From contig CAMPYH010000003.1 in the NCBI GenBank assembly GCA_946998225.1, forward strand, positions 100,149 through 164,148: 64,000 bases of DNA, given 5' to 3'. This document shows positions 18,311 to 28,800 of this stretch, piece by piece (the first letter of the stretch is position 1; every line of letters starts with the position of its first letter). The notes under the pieces were generated by a model. That model saw only the letters and a program-made list of their open reading frames with translations, was not told where the DNA came from and did no database searches. The translations under genes were made by a program, and so were the position numbers. This DNA is from an uncultured Clostridiaceae bacterium (GTDB lineage Bacteria > Bacillota > Clostridia > TANB77 > CAG-508).

Positions 18311-20206
18311 TTATTCCTCTTCATGTTTTTTCTTTAGTCTATATTTTTCAAGTTCTGCTAATTGTTTTCTTAATCTGTCAGCATTAGACATTTTAGCTTC
18401 TTCCATTTTTTCTTCATTGCTTACACTTTTTGCTGACTCTTTACTGATTTTTTCTTTTGCTTCTTCATATTTTTTAATTTCTTCATCTAGCTTTATATTA
18501 TCTATTTTAGATTTAATTTTGTTTAATTCTTTTTCTACTTCTTTTTTGTCTATTTTGCTTGTTTCTTCTAAAAGATTTTCTTTAGATTTTTCTAGAATAT
18601 TTTTCGCTCTTTCTTTTATTAATATTTCTTTTTCTTCTTTTCCTAATTCATCTTGTTCTTCATTTGAAATTTCTTCTAGTTCTCTTCTTTTTTGATCATC
18701 TTTTAAATTTTCAACTCTATCTTTATATTTTTTACTATAAACAGATTGTCCCTTATTATTTTCTTTTTCTCTTATTTTTTTAGCGATTTCAGAATCTGAA
18801 AGTCCTTTTTTCCTTGCTTTGTTTATAGCTTTTTGTTTTTGTTTTTCTTTCTTTCTTTGTCCTTTTAAAACAGTATCTATTAATATTTTCTTAATATTAT
18901 CTTTTCTTAAACTTGTATCTTGGTATCTTAAATCTGACATTAAAATTTCCATAAGATGTGTTGCAATTGCTGATCCATCGTGTCTTATTCTTCCTTTATC
19001 GTCTATTGTAGAAACATCTTTTTGAATTAATTTTATTCCTAGTTTTTTAACTTCATCTTCATCTACATATACCAAATCTTCACCATCTTTGTGGTATGCT
19101 CTTAAATATTCAGGAACTATTTCTCCTGTATCTGCAATAACATAATCAAAGATTTTTCCAGCTGAATGATCAAATACAGCTTTAATATGTTCAGATAAAG
19201 TATATCCATCTGTTTGTCCTTTATCTGTCATGATGTTTGATACATATACTTTTATAGCTTCAGATTCTTTTATTGTTTGTGAAATATGTTTTACAAGTAA
19301 ATTTGGAATAACATTTGTATATAGGTTTCCTGGACCTATTACAATTAAATCTGCTTCCTCAATTGCTGTAAGTGCAGATGGTGTAACTCTTGCATTTGTA
19401 GGATTTAAATATATTCTTTTAATAGCTTCTAGTTTTTTTGTAACCGCTAGTGGTATTTGTTCTTTTGTTTCAACAGTGCTGCCATCTGTAAGTTCTGCAC
19501 AAACTTTTATTTCATCTGAAGAACATGGTATAACATCACCTACAATATTTAATACACTACCTGCTTTTTTAATAGAAAGTGGAATATTTCCATAACTTTC
19601 TTGCATCGCAAGTAAGAATATATCTCCAAAATTTAAACCTTCAAGTTTTTTTGAACTAAAATTTAAATCCATCAATTTTTTCATAGAACCTTTATCATCT
19701 GAAAGAGCAATTAACGACTCTTTTATATCTGAATATGGTAAAGTATTTAATGCTTTTCTAGACAGATCTTCATGGTAATCTGAAAGTGTAACTATTGCTG
19801 TAATATTATTAGTATATTTTTTTAATCCAGATATTATTGTATTTAAACCACTTCCACCACTAATTACAACAACCTTTGGTCCATCATCAAATATATTTGT
19901 ATTATATATTAAAGATTTTATATCCACTTTTCCTTTGTCTATATTTTTATGATTACTACTACTTTCAACAAATATTTCAAGTGTTCTTTTTTGGATATTT
20001 ATAACTGAATAAACTATGGCAACAAAACCCACAACAAAAAATATTACCATCCAAACAACAGTACTAATTTCTGGTGTGTTTTCCACAATTATTGTACTTA
20101 ATGAGTATACAAGTAGTGCTACTCCAAGTATTATACAAAGTATCCATCTTTTAAGCCCTAGACCAGGCTTTAACCATTCTTTTAAAGAATTCATTTTACT
20201 CTCCAT
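18311..20206 (-). CDS. Membrane-anchored YvcK/CofD-like protein with altered glycine loop
   Basis: A 631-aa protein with two N-terminal membrane helices (about 18-35 and 45-67), a YvcK-type Rossmann domain (about 108-430) and a long charged coiled-coil tail. Conserved parts include VVVISGGSGLNTIISGLKKY, IPCSSDEIKV and VIGPGNLYTNVIPNLL. The usual DDGGSSGRLR loop that follows AIVT is replaced by SDYHEDLSRKA, and PPGDIRN by PYSDIKE. YvcK binds UDP-GlcNAc and affects wall synthesis and carbon use in Bacillota. It overlaps murB by 11 bases, which supports a wall role. Binding may be changed. Confidence 0.75.
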   Translation of the reverse strand: MESKMNSLKEWLKPGLGLKRWILCIILGVALLVYSLSTIIVENTPEISTVVWMVIFFVVGFVAIVYSVINIQKRTLEIFVESSSNHKNIDKGKVDIKSLIYNTNIFDDGPKVVVISGGSGLNTIISGLKKYTNNITAIVTLSDYHEDLSRKALNTLPYSDIKESLIALSDDKGSMKKLMDLNFSSKKLEGLNFGDIFLLAMQESYGNIPLSIKKAGSVLNIVGDVIPCSSDEIKVCAELTDGSTVETKEQIPLAVTKKLEAIKRIYLNPTNARVTPSALTAIEEADLIVIGPGNLYTNVIPNLLVKHISQTIKESEAIKVYVSNIMTDKGQTDGYTLSEHIKAVFDHSAGKIFDYVIADTGEIVPEYLRAYHKDGEDLVYVDEDEVKKLGIKLIQKDVSTIDDKGRIRHDGSAIATHLMEILMSDLRYQDTSLRKDNIKKILIDTVLKGQRKKEKQKQKAINKARKKGLSDSEIAKKIREKENNKGQSVYSKKYKDRVENLKDDQKRRELEEISNEEQDELGKEEKEILIKERAKNILEKSKENLLEETSKIDKKEVEKELNKIKSKIDNIKLDEEIKKYEEAKEKISKESAKSVSNEEKMEEAKMSNADRLRKQLAELEKYRLKKKHEEE

Positions 20207-21116
20207 CTACAAAAATAATTTCAGTTTCTAAATTTTTGTTTTCTTTTTCTTTAACAATTTTTTTAATTTTTTCTACAAGTTTTTTAACATCATCCGATGT
20301 TGCATTATTATAGTTTATAACAAAACCTGCATGTTTTGTACTAACCATTGCGCCGCCTACTTTAAGTCCTTTTAAACCTAATTCATCTAAAAGCATTGAT
20401 GTAATAAATCCATCACCTCTTTTAAATGTACTTCCAGCACTAGGATAGTCAAGTGGCTGTTTATCTATTCTTCTTTGCATTATTTCTTTCATCTTTTTTA
20501 CATATTCTTCTTTATCTACTTTTTTTAGTTTAAATACTCCATAAAGAATTATATGTTTTTCGTCTTGAAATATTGAACTTCTATATCCTAAATTTAGTTT
20601 ATCTGTTTTATATTCACAAATTTCTAATTTATCATCTAAAAAAACTGCACTTTCAAGCACATCTTTAATTTCGGTTCCAAATGCTCCTGCATTCATTTTA
20701 ATAGCTCCGCCGACACTTCCAGGAATTCCATAGATATTTGAAAGATCACCTAATCCATCTTTAGATAATTTTTTGATCATTTCACTTAATTTTAATCCAG
20801 CCCCTACTTTTACATAACTATTTTCATCATCTTCTTTTAAAATTTCTATACTGGCTATATTTATTTTAATTACCACTCCATTAAATCCTGAAGTAGGGAA
20901 AACTATATTTGTGCCGCTTCCTAATATAAAATATTTAATATTGTTTTCTTCTATATATTTCATAAGTTTTATAAGCGATTCTGTATCATTCACTTCTATA
21001 AAAACTTTACATTTTCCGCCTATTTTAAATGATGTATAATCTTTTAACTCATGATTTTCATATATATTATCTGAATTTACAATTTCTTTTAATTTTTCAA
21101 ATAATGTATTTTTCAT
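20196..21116 (-). CDS. murB: UDP-N-acetylenolpyruvoylglucosamine reductase
   Basis: Reduces UDP-GlcNAc-enolpyruvate to UDP-MurNAc using NADPH and FAD. The 306-aa type II MurB shows YTSFKIGG near 27, the FAD segment IYGIPGSVGGAIKMNAGAFG near 130-149, the acid-base serine in YPSAGSTFKR near 225, and VSTKHAGFVIN near 263. Motifs are intact. It sits between the M24-like gene (8 bp gap) and the yvcK-like gene (overlap). Confidence 0.95.
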   Translation of the reverse strand: MKNTLFEKLKEIVNSDNIYENHELKDYTSFKIGGKCKVFIEVNDTESLIKLMKYIEENNIKYFILGSGTNIVFPTSGFNGVVIKINIASIEILKEDDENSYVKVGAGLKLSEMIKKLSKDGLGDLSNIYGIPGSVGGAIKMNAGAFGTEIKDVLESAVFLDDKLEICEYKTDKLNLGYRSSIFQDEKHIILYGVFKLKKVDKEEYVKKMKEIMQRRIDKQPLDYPSAGSTFKRGDGFITSMLLDELGLKGLKVGGAMVSTKHAGFVINYNNATSDDVKKLVEKIKKIVKEKENKNLETEIIFVDGE

Positions 21117-21124
21117 AGTATCTC

Positions 21125-22204
21125 CTAGTAGCCTTCAATTAATATTTCATCTGGCATTACTTTTTTATATGTTGCTAAAAAAGTAAAACTTGCATCTGTT
21201 ACTCTTATTGTATCTTTTACTAATATTCCAAATTTTTCTGGAAAATATATTTGTGGTTCAAGTTTTATAACCATATTTTTCTTAATATGTGAATAGTTTC
21301 CAATTTTAAATATTGGTTCTTCATTTTCTTCTATACCTATTCCTGTTGCTGTAAAATAATTTATATTCCAATTAATTTCTTCTAATTCTTTTTGAATTTC
21401 TTTTTGAAATTCAGATATATTTAAACATCTTCTAATACTTTTAAGCATAGTGTCTTCTATATGATATATCTTTTCATATGCATCTTTTGCCTCTTTATAT
21501 TTTACACTTATATCACCTAAGAAAAATGTTCTTGCAAGAGCAGATTTATATGAATCAGATGATGCAAGTATATCTATAATTACTATATCATCTTTAGCAA
21601 GTCTTCTAAAACCACCTTTATAATATGGATCTGCTGTATTTTCTCCACTTGCTACTCTAATGTTTTCAGGTTTTAAATTTCTTTTTTCTAATTCTTCTAT
21701 TATTCTTTCTCTTATATCTATCTCAGAAACATGTGGGTTTATCATCCTATATGCAATATCCATCACATATCCTATCTTTTCCCCAACTTCTTTAATTTTT
21801 TCTATTTCATCTTCTTCTTTAACTTCTCTTATTTTTTCAATAATATTTTCTGTCTCAATTATTTCTGTTCTTAAAAGTCTTTTAAAAACATCTAATTGTT
21901 TTAATGTTAAAGATGTTACCTCAACACCTACTTTAAAATCTTCTCCTACAATATCTTCTAATATTTCTAAATCTTTTTCTTTTGATCTTACTAAAGTTCC
22001 TGAATAAATATTCAAAGAATTAAATGCTTCTTTTACATATCTATCTAATGTAAAAAAGACGCTTTCATCAAGTGTTACTATAAGAAAGCCTGGAATATTT
22101 ATTCCAGTTAAATAAAATACATTTTCTTTGGTTGTAACAATTAAAGCATCTAAATTTAATCTTCTTAGCTCTTCTCTTAAAATATCTATTCTACTATTAT
22201 TCAA
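21125..22204 (-). CDS. M24 (Xaa-Pro peptidase-like) protein missing metal ligands
   Basis: A 359-aa protein with the creatinase/prolidase layout: an N-terminal domain (FYLTGINIPGF near 29-39) and a pita-bread domain. Of the usual D-D-H-E-E metal set, D211 (IIDILA) and E316 (KLEPQIY) remain. The second Asp is Ala222, the GHG histidine is Thr287, and the last Glu (RIED) is Lys330. The substrate histidine of HExP is Asn294. Two-metal peptidase activity looks impossible. The reading frame is intact and the gene is embedded next to murB, so a non-catalytic role is likely. Confidence 0.8.
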   Translation of the reverse strand: MNNSRIDILREELRRLNLDALIVTTKENVFYLTGINIPGFLIVTLDESVFFTLDRYVKEAFNSLNIYSGTLVRSKEKDLEILEDIVGEDFKVGVEVTSLTLKQLDVFKRLLRTEIIETENIIEKIREVKEEDEIEKIKEVGEKIGYVMDIAYRMINPHVSEIDIRERIIEELEKRNLKPENIRVASGENTADPYYKGGFRRLAKDDIVIIDILASSDSYKSALARTFFLGDISVKYKEAKDAYEKIYHIEDTMLKSIRRCLNISEFQKEIQKELEEINWNINYFTATGIGIEENEEPIFKIGNYSHIKKNMVIKLEPQIYFPEKFGILVKDTIRVTDASFTFLATYKKVMPDEILIEGY

Positions 22205-22216
22205 AATATTCCTTTC

Positions 22217-23008
22217 TTATTTTTCACTAATTTTAGTAATATATGATCCTATTACATCAGATAAAAGCATAAATAGACCTAGTGCGTAATTTTGTGGTAA
22301 ACAAAGAGTTATATAAAATGAAATAACTATAAAAGGTCCAAATGCAATATATTTTTCTGGTTCTTTTTTTATTGCTCTTATTAAAACTATAAAAAGTGAA
22401 AATACTGCTGAAATTACAAAAGAAGTTATTATTAAATTAATAGTTCCATATAATCCCATAAAAAGTCCAATTGGAGTAATGAATTTTAAATCTCCAAGTC
22501 CCATTGCTTCTTTTCCCGCAACTATTCCACCTATTATTGCTATAATTGAGAAAGTTATAAAAGCTACAGCCATACCTACAAGTGCATCTGTAAATTTATG
22601 AATATTATATATTCCGCTTAATACTGAAAATAATATTCCAACTTGTAATATACTTATAAATACTCTATTAGGAATTACTTTGTATTCTGCATCTACTAAA
22701 AATGCAATTAATAATAGTGGTGTAACACAGATAAATTTTAAATACTCAATTAATTTAGGAACTAATATTTGTCCTTCTACACCAAATATATTTCCTTTGT
22801 AATATGTTAATATTAAAAATGTTACTAAGTTTAATAATAATGCTAATAAATATTTTCCTGTTTCTTTTTTTAGAGATTTAATCATACCTCTTTGAAATAT
22901 TGTTTCTTCTTTATAATAGTTAATTGCTCCCCAAGCTGTAAATATTCCAGCCGGTATACTTGCTATAATAGCTATAATAAGCATGTATATATTTATTGAA
23001 TTTATCAT
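22217..23008 (-). CDS. Prepilin leader peptidase (A24 family)
   Basis: A 263-aa membrane aspartyl protease with about seven helices. The catalytic pair is FLVDAEYKVIPN near 103-114 and MGLGDLKFITPIGLF near 168-182 (GxGDxK type). The cytoplasmic methyltransferase-like zinc domain of large PilD proteins is absent. It processes type IV pilin or pseudopilin leaders. No pilin gene is visible in this window. Confidence 0.85.
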   Translation of the reverse strand: MINSINIYMLIIAIIASIPAGIFTAWGAINYYKEETIFQRGMIKSLKKETGKYLLALLLNLVTFLILTYYKGNIFGVEGQILVPKLIEYLKFICVTPLLLIAFLVDAEYKVIPNRVFISILQVGILFSVLSGIYNIHKFTDALVGMAVAFITFSIIAIIGGIVAGKEAMGLGDLKFITPIGLFMGLYGTINLIITSFVISAVFSLFIVLIRAIKKEPEKYIAFGPFIVISFYITLCLPQNYALGLFMLLSDVIGSYITKISEK

Positions 23009-23021
23009 TTGTGTACCTCTT

Positions 23022-23561
23022 TTAAATTTTATCTATTGTTTCTTTTGTTTTTACTTCATTTGTTTCTAAATATTTTTCTAAAACTTTTTTCTCAAATTTT
23101 CTAGCAATACCTGTATATATTGATTCTTTATTTTTTACAACTGGTAGTACAAGTATTGAATGCATTCCTTTTAAATTAGCTCCAAGAACATCTGTAAATA
23201 TTTGATCACCTACAACTGCTACTTCTTTTCTTTTTAAATTCATCTTTTTTCTACCAATTTTAAAGCCTATTCCAAGTGGTTTTAATGCAATATATACATA
23301 TGGTAAATCATATTCTTCGCTTACTTTTAATACATTTTTTCTTTTAATGGAATTTGAAACTATTATTATTTTTATTCCTGCATCTTTTACTTCTTTAATC
23401 CAATCTTCTAATCCATCAATTTTCGCATTTACCTTATGATTAATTAAGGTATTATCCATATCCACTATAATACCTTTAATATTATTTCTTTTTAAATAAT
23501 CTATACTGATACTAGTTATTTTATCCACGTAAATATCTGGATATGTTTTTTTGCTTTTCAT
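23022..23561 (-). CDS. yqeG: YqeG-family HAD phosphatase
   Basis: A 179-aa HAD-IIIA phosphatase. Motif I is VDMDNTLINHK near 32-42, motif II is IIIVSN near 64, and motif III/IV is VVGDQIFTDVLGAN near 116-129. This matches the Bacillota YqeG subfamily. The physiological substrate is not settled from sequence. It sits just downstream of the promoter region shared with the divergent tRNA-Lys gene. Confidence 0.88.
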   Translation of the reverse strand: MKSKKTYPDIYVDKITSISIDYLKRNNIKGIIVDMDNTLINHKVNAKIDGLEDWIKEVKDAGIKIIIVSNSIKRKNVLKVSEEYDLPYVYIALKPLGIGFKIGRKKMNLKRKEVAVVGDQIFTDVLGANLKGMHSILVLPVVKNKESIYTGIARKFEKKVLEKYLETNEVKTKETIDKI

Positions 23562-23670
23562 AAATATATGATATTATTAATAGTATCAAATTTCAACATA
23601 TACATACTTTATATAATATATTTATATTAATATTTACAAAAAAATATTAAAGTGTTATTATACTTTATAT

Positions 23671-23746
23671 GCGCTATTAGCTCAGTTGGTAGAGCAACAG
23701 ACTCTTAATCTGGAGGTCCAGGGTTCGAATCCCTGATGGCGCACCA
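23671..23746 (+). tRNA. tRNA-Lys (anticodon CTT), CCA encoded
   Basis: A 76-nt cloverleaf. The acceptor stem is GCGCTAT/ATGGCGC with one U-G pair, the anticodon loop is CTCTTAA giving anticodon CTT, and the T arm contains GGTTCGAATCC. The 3' CCA is encoded. It is one of few plus-strand genes and ends against a convergent terminator shared with the VanW gene. Confidence 0.96.
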
Positions 23747-23752
23747 AAATAT

Positions 23753-23782
23753 AAAAAGAGAAAAGTTATCTTTTCTCTTTTT
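23753..23782. terminator. Bidirectional terminator between tRNA-Lys and the VanW gene
   Basis: A 13-bp A/T-rich stem (AAAAAGAGAAAAG / CTTTTCTCTTTTT) with a 4-nt loop. T-runs occur on both strands, as expected for convergent genes. Confidence 0.8.
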
Positions 23783-23785
23783 CTT

Positions 23786-25735
23786 TTATATTTTACTTGC
23801 CTTTTTTTCAGTTTTAGGCTTTTTACTTTCTTCTGGTTTTTTAGGTTCTGCTGGTTTTTTAGATGTTTCTGGTTTCTTAGGTTCTTCCTTTTTTGGTGCT
23901 GGAGCAGGTGCTGCTTTTTGAGTTCCATATCTTATAGTTATTTTACCCATAGGTTTATAGTAGTCATTATGTATTACTTGATTTTTTACAAGTTTACCTT
24001 GTTTCCATAATTTATAATATGTTGTACTTCTAGCTCCGTCAAATCCTACTGCAGATCTTACTTCTTTTCCTTCTGGTAAAGATGGATCAGGTATTCTTTC
24101 TACTTGTCTACTTACAAATGATGATGTTGAACTAACTTCTCCTTTTACACCTTCATCTATACCCTTTATTTGAACTGTAACAGATCCACCATTTGCCCAT
24201 GCAACAACCTTTATAGGTCTTGAAAGTGAATTTCTAAATCTTAAATCTTTTGATGGTGCATACATAGTAGCATCTCTTCCTCTTGGAACATATCCTACTA
24301 CATATGAGTGTTGATGTCTTTGAAGTATATCCATACCACTTAATAATGCTACATTATATACTGTTGAAACAACTTGGCATATTCCTCCACCAACTCCCAT
24401 TTCAACACCTTTTGCTGTAAATACTCCTGCTGCTGCATATCCTGTTGCTGCAGATACATCTCCTACCGCTCTTATAAATGAAAATTCTTCTCCAGGATTT
24501 ACTATTGTTCCATTTATCTTTCTTGATCCTATTGCAAGGTTTTTGGCTCTAGCTGCTCCGCATCCTGGTGAGTTAGCTGTATATGTTGCAAGTATATCTT
24601 TAAATGCATGTTGTTCAAATTGTTCAGAAAGCACTTTTGGTTTAGTTATTTTTAAAGGAATAATATGTTTATCTTTATCTTCATTAATTATTTTTTCTGC
24701 TTCTTCTATACTTATTGCAAAATCTATTCCAACAACTTCTTTTTCAACTTTTTTAGTTTCTGAATTAAAGCTTGCATCTTTAACATCTTGTTTTGTCTTA
24801 TTATGTATTTCATCAGCACTTAATTTTTTAGGCATTTTTTTATCTAGCATTAGATCTATTTTGCTTTCTTTGACATTTAAGAAATTTTTCATAATTTCTG
24901 CTTTTGTTTTATCTTTATCTAAAGCAAAACCTTCTTCACCATTTGTAACTATTAGCTTATCATTATCAACTACATATGTTACTTCCATAATTTTTCCTGG
25001 AAGCATTCCATCAATTTCTGAAAATGTTGTTAAAAGCTTATCTTCATCATATTTATAATTTGTAATTTTTACATCTGTTTTTTTATTTAATAAGCTTTTA
25101 ATTACAGCTTTAGCATTACTAAAAAATCCATCATTTCTTCCAACATTATATGCATCTTCTGCTATTTTATCTAAATTTATTTTAAAATCTATATCTTTTG
25201 GACTTATAGTATATTCTTTTAAATGATTTATACTTTCATTAAATTGTTTATACTCTTCGTCCTTTTCTATTAACCCTCTTTCTTCTTGTTTTTTAATTAT
25301 CTCTTTTGCTTCTTTTATATATTCATCTTTTATATTTATATTTCTACTTTTTTCAAAATCTTTTGCATATTTTTCATCTAATATATTTTTAATTTCTTCT
25401 TTAGTTTTATTTCCTAAATTTAAATTTTCAAAATATACATTATTTAAAACTTTATTGTCTTTTGTTTTTAAAAATATGCATAAAAGTAAAATTAAACATA
25501 TGATAAATATTATAGATACAAAAGCAATTATACATTTAACAACTTTTTTATTTTTAGCTGGTTTCTTTTCTTGTTCCTTTTCTTCTTTTACGATTTCTTC
25601 AATAACCTCTGCTGATTCAGTAGTTTCGTTTTCTTCTTCAATTAAGTTGTTATTTTCATTATTTTCTTCTAATGTTTCTTCATTTTTTTCCATATCTAAA
25701 ACATCTTCATTTTCTTTTAATTTTTCTTTACTCAT
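23786..25735 (-). CDS. VanW-family surface protein with membrane anchor
   Basis: A 649-aa protein. An acidic cytoplasmic N-terminus precedes a membrane helix at about residues 70-95 (signal anchor). Two peptidoglycan-binding-like repeats follow to about residue 375. The VanW domain then shows SPGCGAARAKNLAIGS, NPGEEFSF, GVEMGVGGGICQVVSTVYNVALLSG and YVPRGRDAT. A G5-like region and a Pro/Lys-rich C-terminus complete it. The start was set at the ATG at 25735, after AGGAGAGG, not at the upstream ATG. VanW proteins are probably wall-associated; biochemical function is not established. Confidence 0.85.
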   Translation of the reverse strand: MSKEKLKENEDVLDMEKNEETLEENNENNNLIEEENETTESAEVIEEIVKEEKEQEKKPAKNKKVVKCIIAFVSIIFIICLILLLCIFLKTKDNKVLNNVYFENLNLGNKTKEEIKNILDEKYAKDFEKSRNINIKDEYIKEAKEIIKKQEERGLIEKDEEYKQFNESINHLKEYTISPKDIDFKINLDKIAEDAYNVGRNDGFFSNAKAVIKSLLNKKTDVKITNYKYDEDKLLTTFSEIDGMLPGKIMEVTYVVDNDKLIVTNGEEGFALDKDKTKAEIMKNFLNVKESKIDLMLDKKMPKKLSADEIHNKTKQDVKDASFNSETKKVEKEVVGIDFAISIEEAEKIINEDKDKHIIPLKITKPKVLSEQFEQHAFKDILATYTANSPGCGAARAKNLAIGSRKINGTIVNPGEEFSFIRAVGDVSAATGYAAAGVFTAKGVEMGVGGGICQVVSTVYNVALLSGMDILQRHQHSYVVGYVPRGRDATMYAPSKDLRFRNSLSRPIKVVAWANGGSVTVQIKGIDEGVKGEVSSTSSFVSRQVERIPDPSLPEGKEVRSAVGFDGARSTTYYKLWKQGKLVKNQVIHNDYYKPMGKITIRYGTQKAAPAPAPKKEEPKKPETSKKPAEPKKPEESKKPKTEKKASKI

Positions 25736-25803
25736 AACCTCTCCTATAGCATATAGTCTATCAATCAAAGTAAACTTTTACAATACATAAAATTTATATA
25801 TTT

Positions 25804-28800
25804 TTACTTAATTAGATCATTAATATCTACACCTTTTATTCTAACAGGAAGTATATTCGATGCAACTATTGATTCATTTCCTTCTATTTTCATATCTAGT
25901 TTTCCTTCAACACATACAACTCTATCTTCACCTATTAAATCTTTCACTCTTTCATACGTGTTTTCAAATGCCACTACTTTTATATTTCCATAAATATCGC
26001 TCATATCTAAAAATGTAATTACATTTCCTTTTTTTGTTTGTTTTCTTGTAATATTTTCAATCATACCTATATACACCACTTTGTCCCCTGTGGAATATGT
26101 CTTTGCATTTTTATCTTGTTCAAGTTCTTGTTGTTTTAAAAGTATATCTCCTTCTTCTTCATCACTCATTTCTTTTCCAAGTTCTCTTTCTAAACTTTCT
26201 GTGGTTTCTTTAAATATACTTGAATCTATTACTCCCATTTTCTTAAACGTTCTGTAATATGCTTGAAGAGGATGTCCTGAAACATATACTCCAAGCATTT
26301 CTTTTTCCATTAATAGTTTTTGAAATGTGCTAAATTCTTCCATTTCAGTATATATTTCTGGTTCTGTTAAATCATTTGTTTTATCTTCTTTTAAAATGTC
26401 TAACATAGATATTTGCCCTGACATAATATCTTGTTTATTATTCCAGTAATAATCTAAAACATCTTCAAAAGATGCATAAAGTGTTTGTCTATTTTTATCT
26501 AATTTATCTAAGGCCCCAGCTTTTATAAGTGCTTCTATACTTCTTTTATTTAAGTTTTTATCTTTCATTCTTTGTATAAAGTCATTAAATGTTTTGAAAA
26601 TTCCATTTTGTTTTCTTTCTTCAACAATATTTTCTGCCGCTTTAAGTCCTAAATTTTTAATACTTCCAAGCCCGAATATTATATTTTTACTTTCCTTTTC
26701 TACACCAAATTTAACAAATGATTTATTAATATCTGGACTAAGAACTTTAATATTATGTTTATTTGCATCATCAATATATATTGGGATTTTATCTAAATTA
26801 CCTATATAGCTATTCATTGTAGCAGCAAGCATTTCGGAAGTATAATATGTTTTTAAATACGCCGTCATATAACTAAGTGTTGCATATGCTGCAGCATGGG
26901 ATTTATTAAATGCATATTTTGCAAATTCAAACATTTCATCAAATATTTTATTTGCACTTTTTTCATCTATTCCATTTCTAATACATCCCGGAACTAAAAC
27001 ATTTCCATCTTTATCTAATTCTCCATGGATAAATACTTTTCTTTCTTTTTCCATTATATCTAATTTCTTTTTCCCCATAGCCCTTCTTACAAGATCGGCT
27101 CTACCGAGTGAATACCCTGCAAGCTTTCTTACTATTTGCATAACCTGTTCTTGGTAAACCATACAGCCATATGTTACTTCAAGTATGGATTTTAATGCTG
27201 GGTGTGTATATTCAATATTATTTAGATCTTTTTTACCTTTAATATATCTTGGAATTTGATCCATTGGTCCAGGTCTATATAATGATACGCCTGCAATTAT
27301 GTCTTCAAGATTATCTGGTTTTAAGCTTTTCATAAAGCTTATCATTCCTGGAGATTCAAATTGAAATACACACATTGTATCTCCCTTTTTCCAAAGATTA
27401 AACACATTTGGATCACTCATTTCTTTATCTACACTTACATCAATATCTCTTACCTTTTTTACTATCTTTTTACACTCTTCAATAACAGTTAATGTTCTAA
27501 GACCTAAAAAGTCCATTTTTAAAAGTCCGAGTTCTTCAAGTATTGTCATAGTATATTGTGTAACAATTTCTCCATCATTTACAGCAACTGGTACATAAGA
27601 TATTAATGGTTTATCTGTAATAACTACACCGCATGCATGTGTAGACATGTTTTTTGGCATTCCTTCTAATTTTTTAGCTATATCTACGATATTTTTTACT
27701 TCCATATCATTATCATACATTTTTTTAAATTCTGCGTTTTCTTCTAATGCTTTTTCTAGTGTAATACCAGGTTTAAATGGTACAGATTTTGCAATTTTAT
27801 CTACTTTAGGAAGTGGTATTTGAAGAACTCTTCCTACATCTCTAATTACAGCTCTTGCTGCAAGTGTTCCAAAAGTAATTATTTGAGATACATGATCTTT
27901 ACCATATTTTCTTTCTACATATGCTAAAACTTCACTTCTTCTTTCATTACAAAAGTCCACATCAAAATCTGGCATACTTATTCTTTCTGGATTTAAAAAT
28001 CTTTCAAATAGTAGATTATATTTAAGTGGATCTATATCTGTAATTTTAAGTGCATATGCTGCAAGTGAACCAGCCCCCGAACCACGTCCAGGTCCAACTG
28101 GTATTTTGTTTTCTTTTGCGTATCTAATAAAATCCCATACGATTAAGAAGTAATCTGTGAAACCCATTTTATTTATTACACTTAATTCGTATTCAATTCT
28201 ATCTTTTATTTCATCTGTTAGCTCATTATATCTTTCTTTTAATCCTTCATAACAAAGTTTTTTAAGATATTCAAAATGCGACATTTTTTCACTTATCTCA
28301 TAGTTTGGAAGTTTAGTATTACCAAATTCAATTTCAAGTTCACATTTGTCTGCTATTTCTTTAGTATTTTTAATTGCTTCTGGAACATTTTTAAATGCTT
28401 CGGCCATTTCTTCATAAGATTTTAAATATAGCTGATCTGTTCCAAATTTCATTCTATCTTCATCATAAATAGTTTTTCCTGTTTGCATACATAAAAGTAT
28501 TTCATGTACTTCTGCATCTTCTTTATACATATAATGTGCATCATTTGTAGCAACTAATTTTATATTAAGCTTTCTAGCAAGATTAATTATTTTAGTATTT
28601 ACAATATTTTGTTCGTCAAGTCCATTTGCCTGAATTTCAAGATAGAAATCATCTTTAAAAACATCTTTATACCATAAAGCTATTTCTTCTGCTTTTGCAT
28701 CATTTCCTAAAAGAAGTGATTGTGCAATTTCACCTTGCATACATCCACTTAAAACAATTAATCCTTCACTATATTTTTTAAGTAGTTCTTTATCTATTCT

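Noticed and set aside
23677..23928. 83-aa minus-strand open frame overlapping tRNA-Lys
   Set aside because: It is antisense to a clear tRNA and in another frame of the VanW gene's Pro/Lys-rich end; the low-complexity region produces a false frame.
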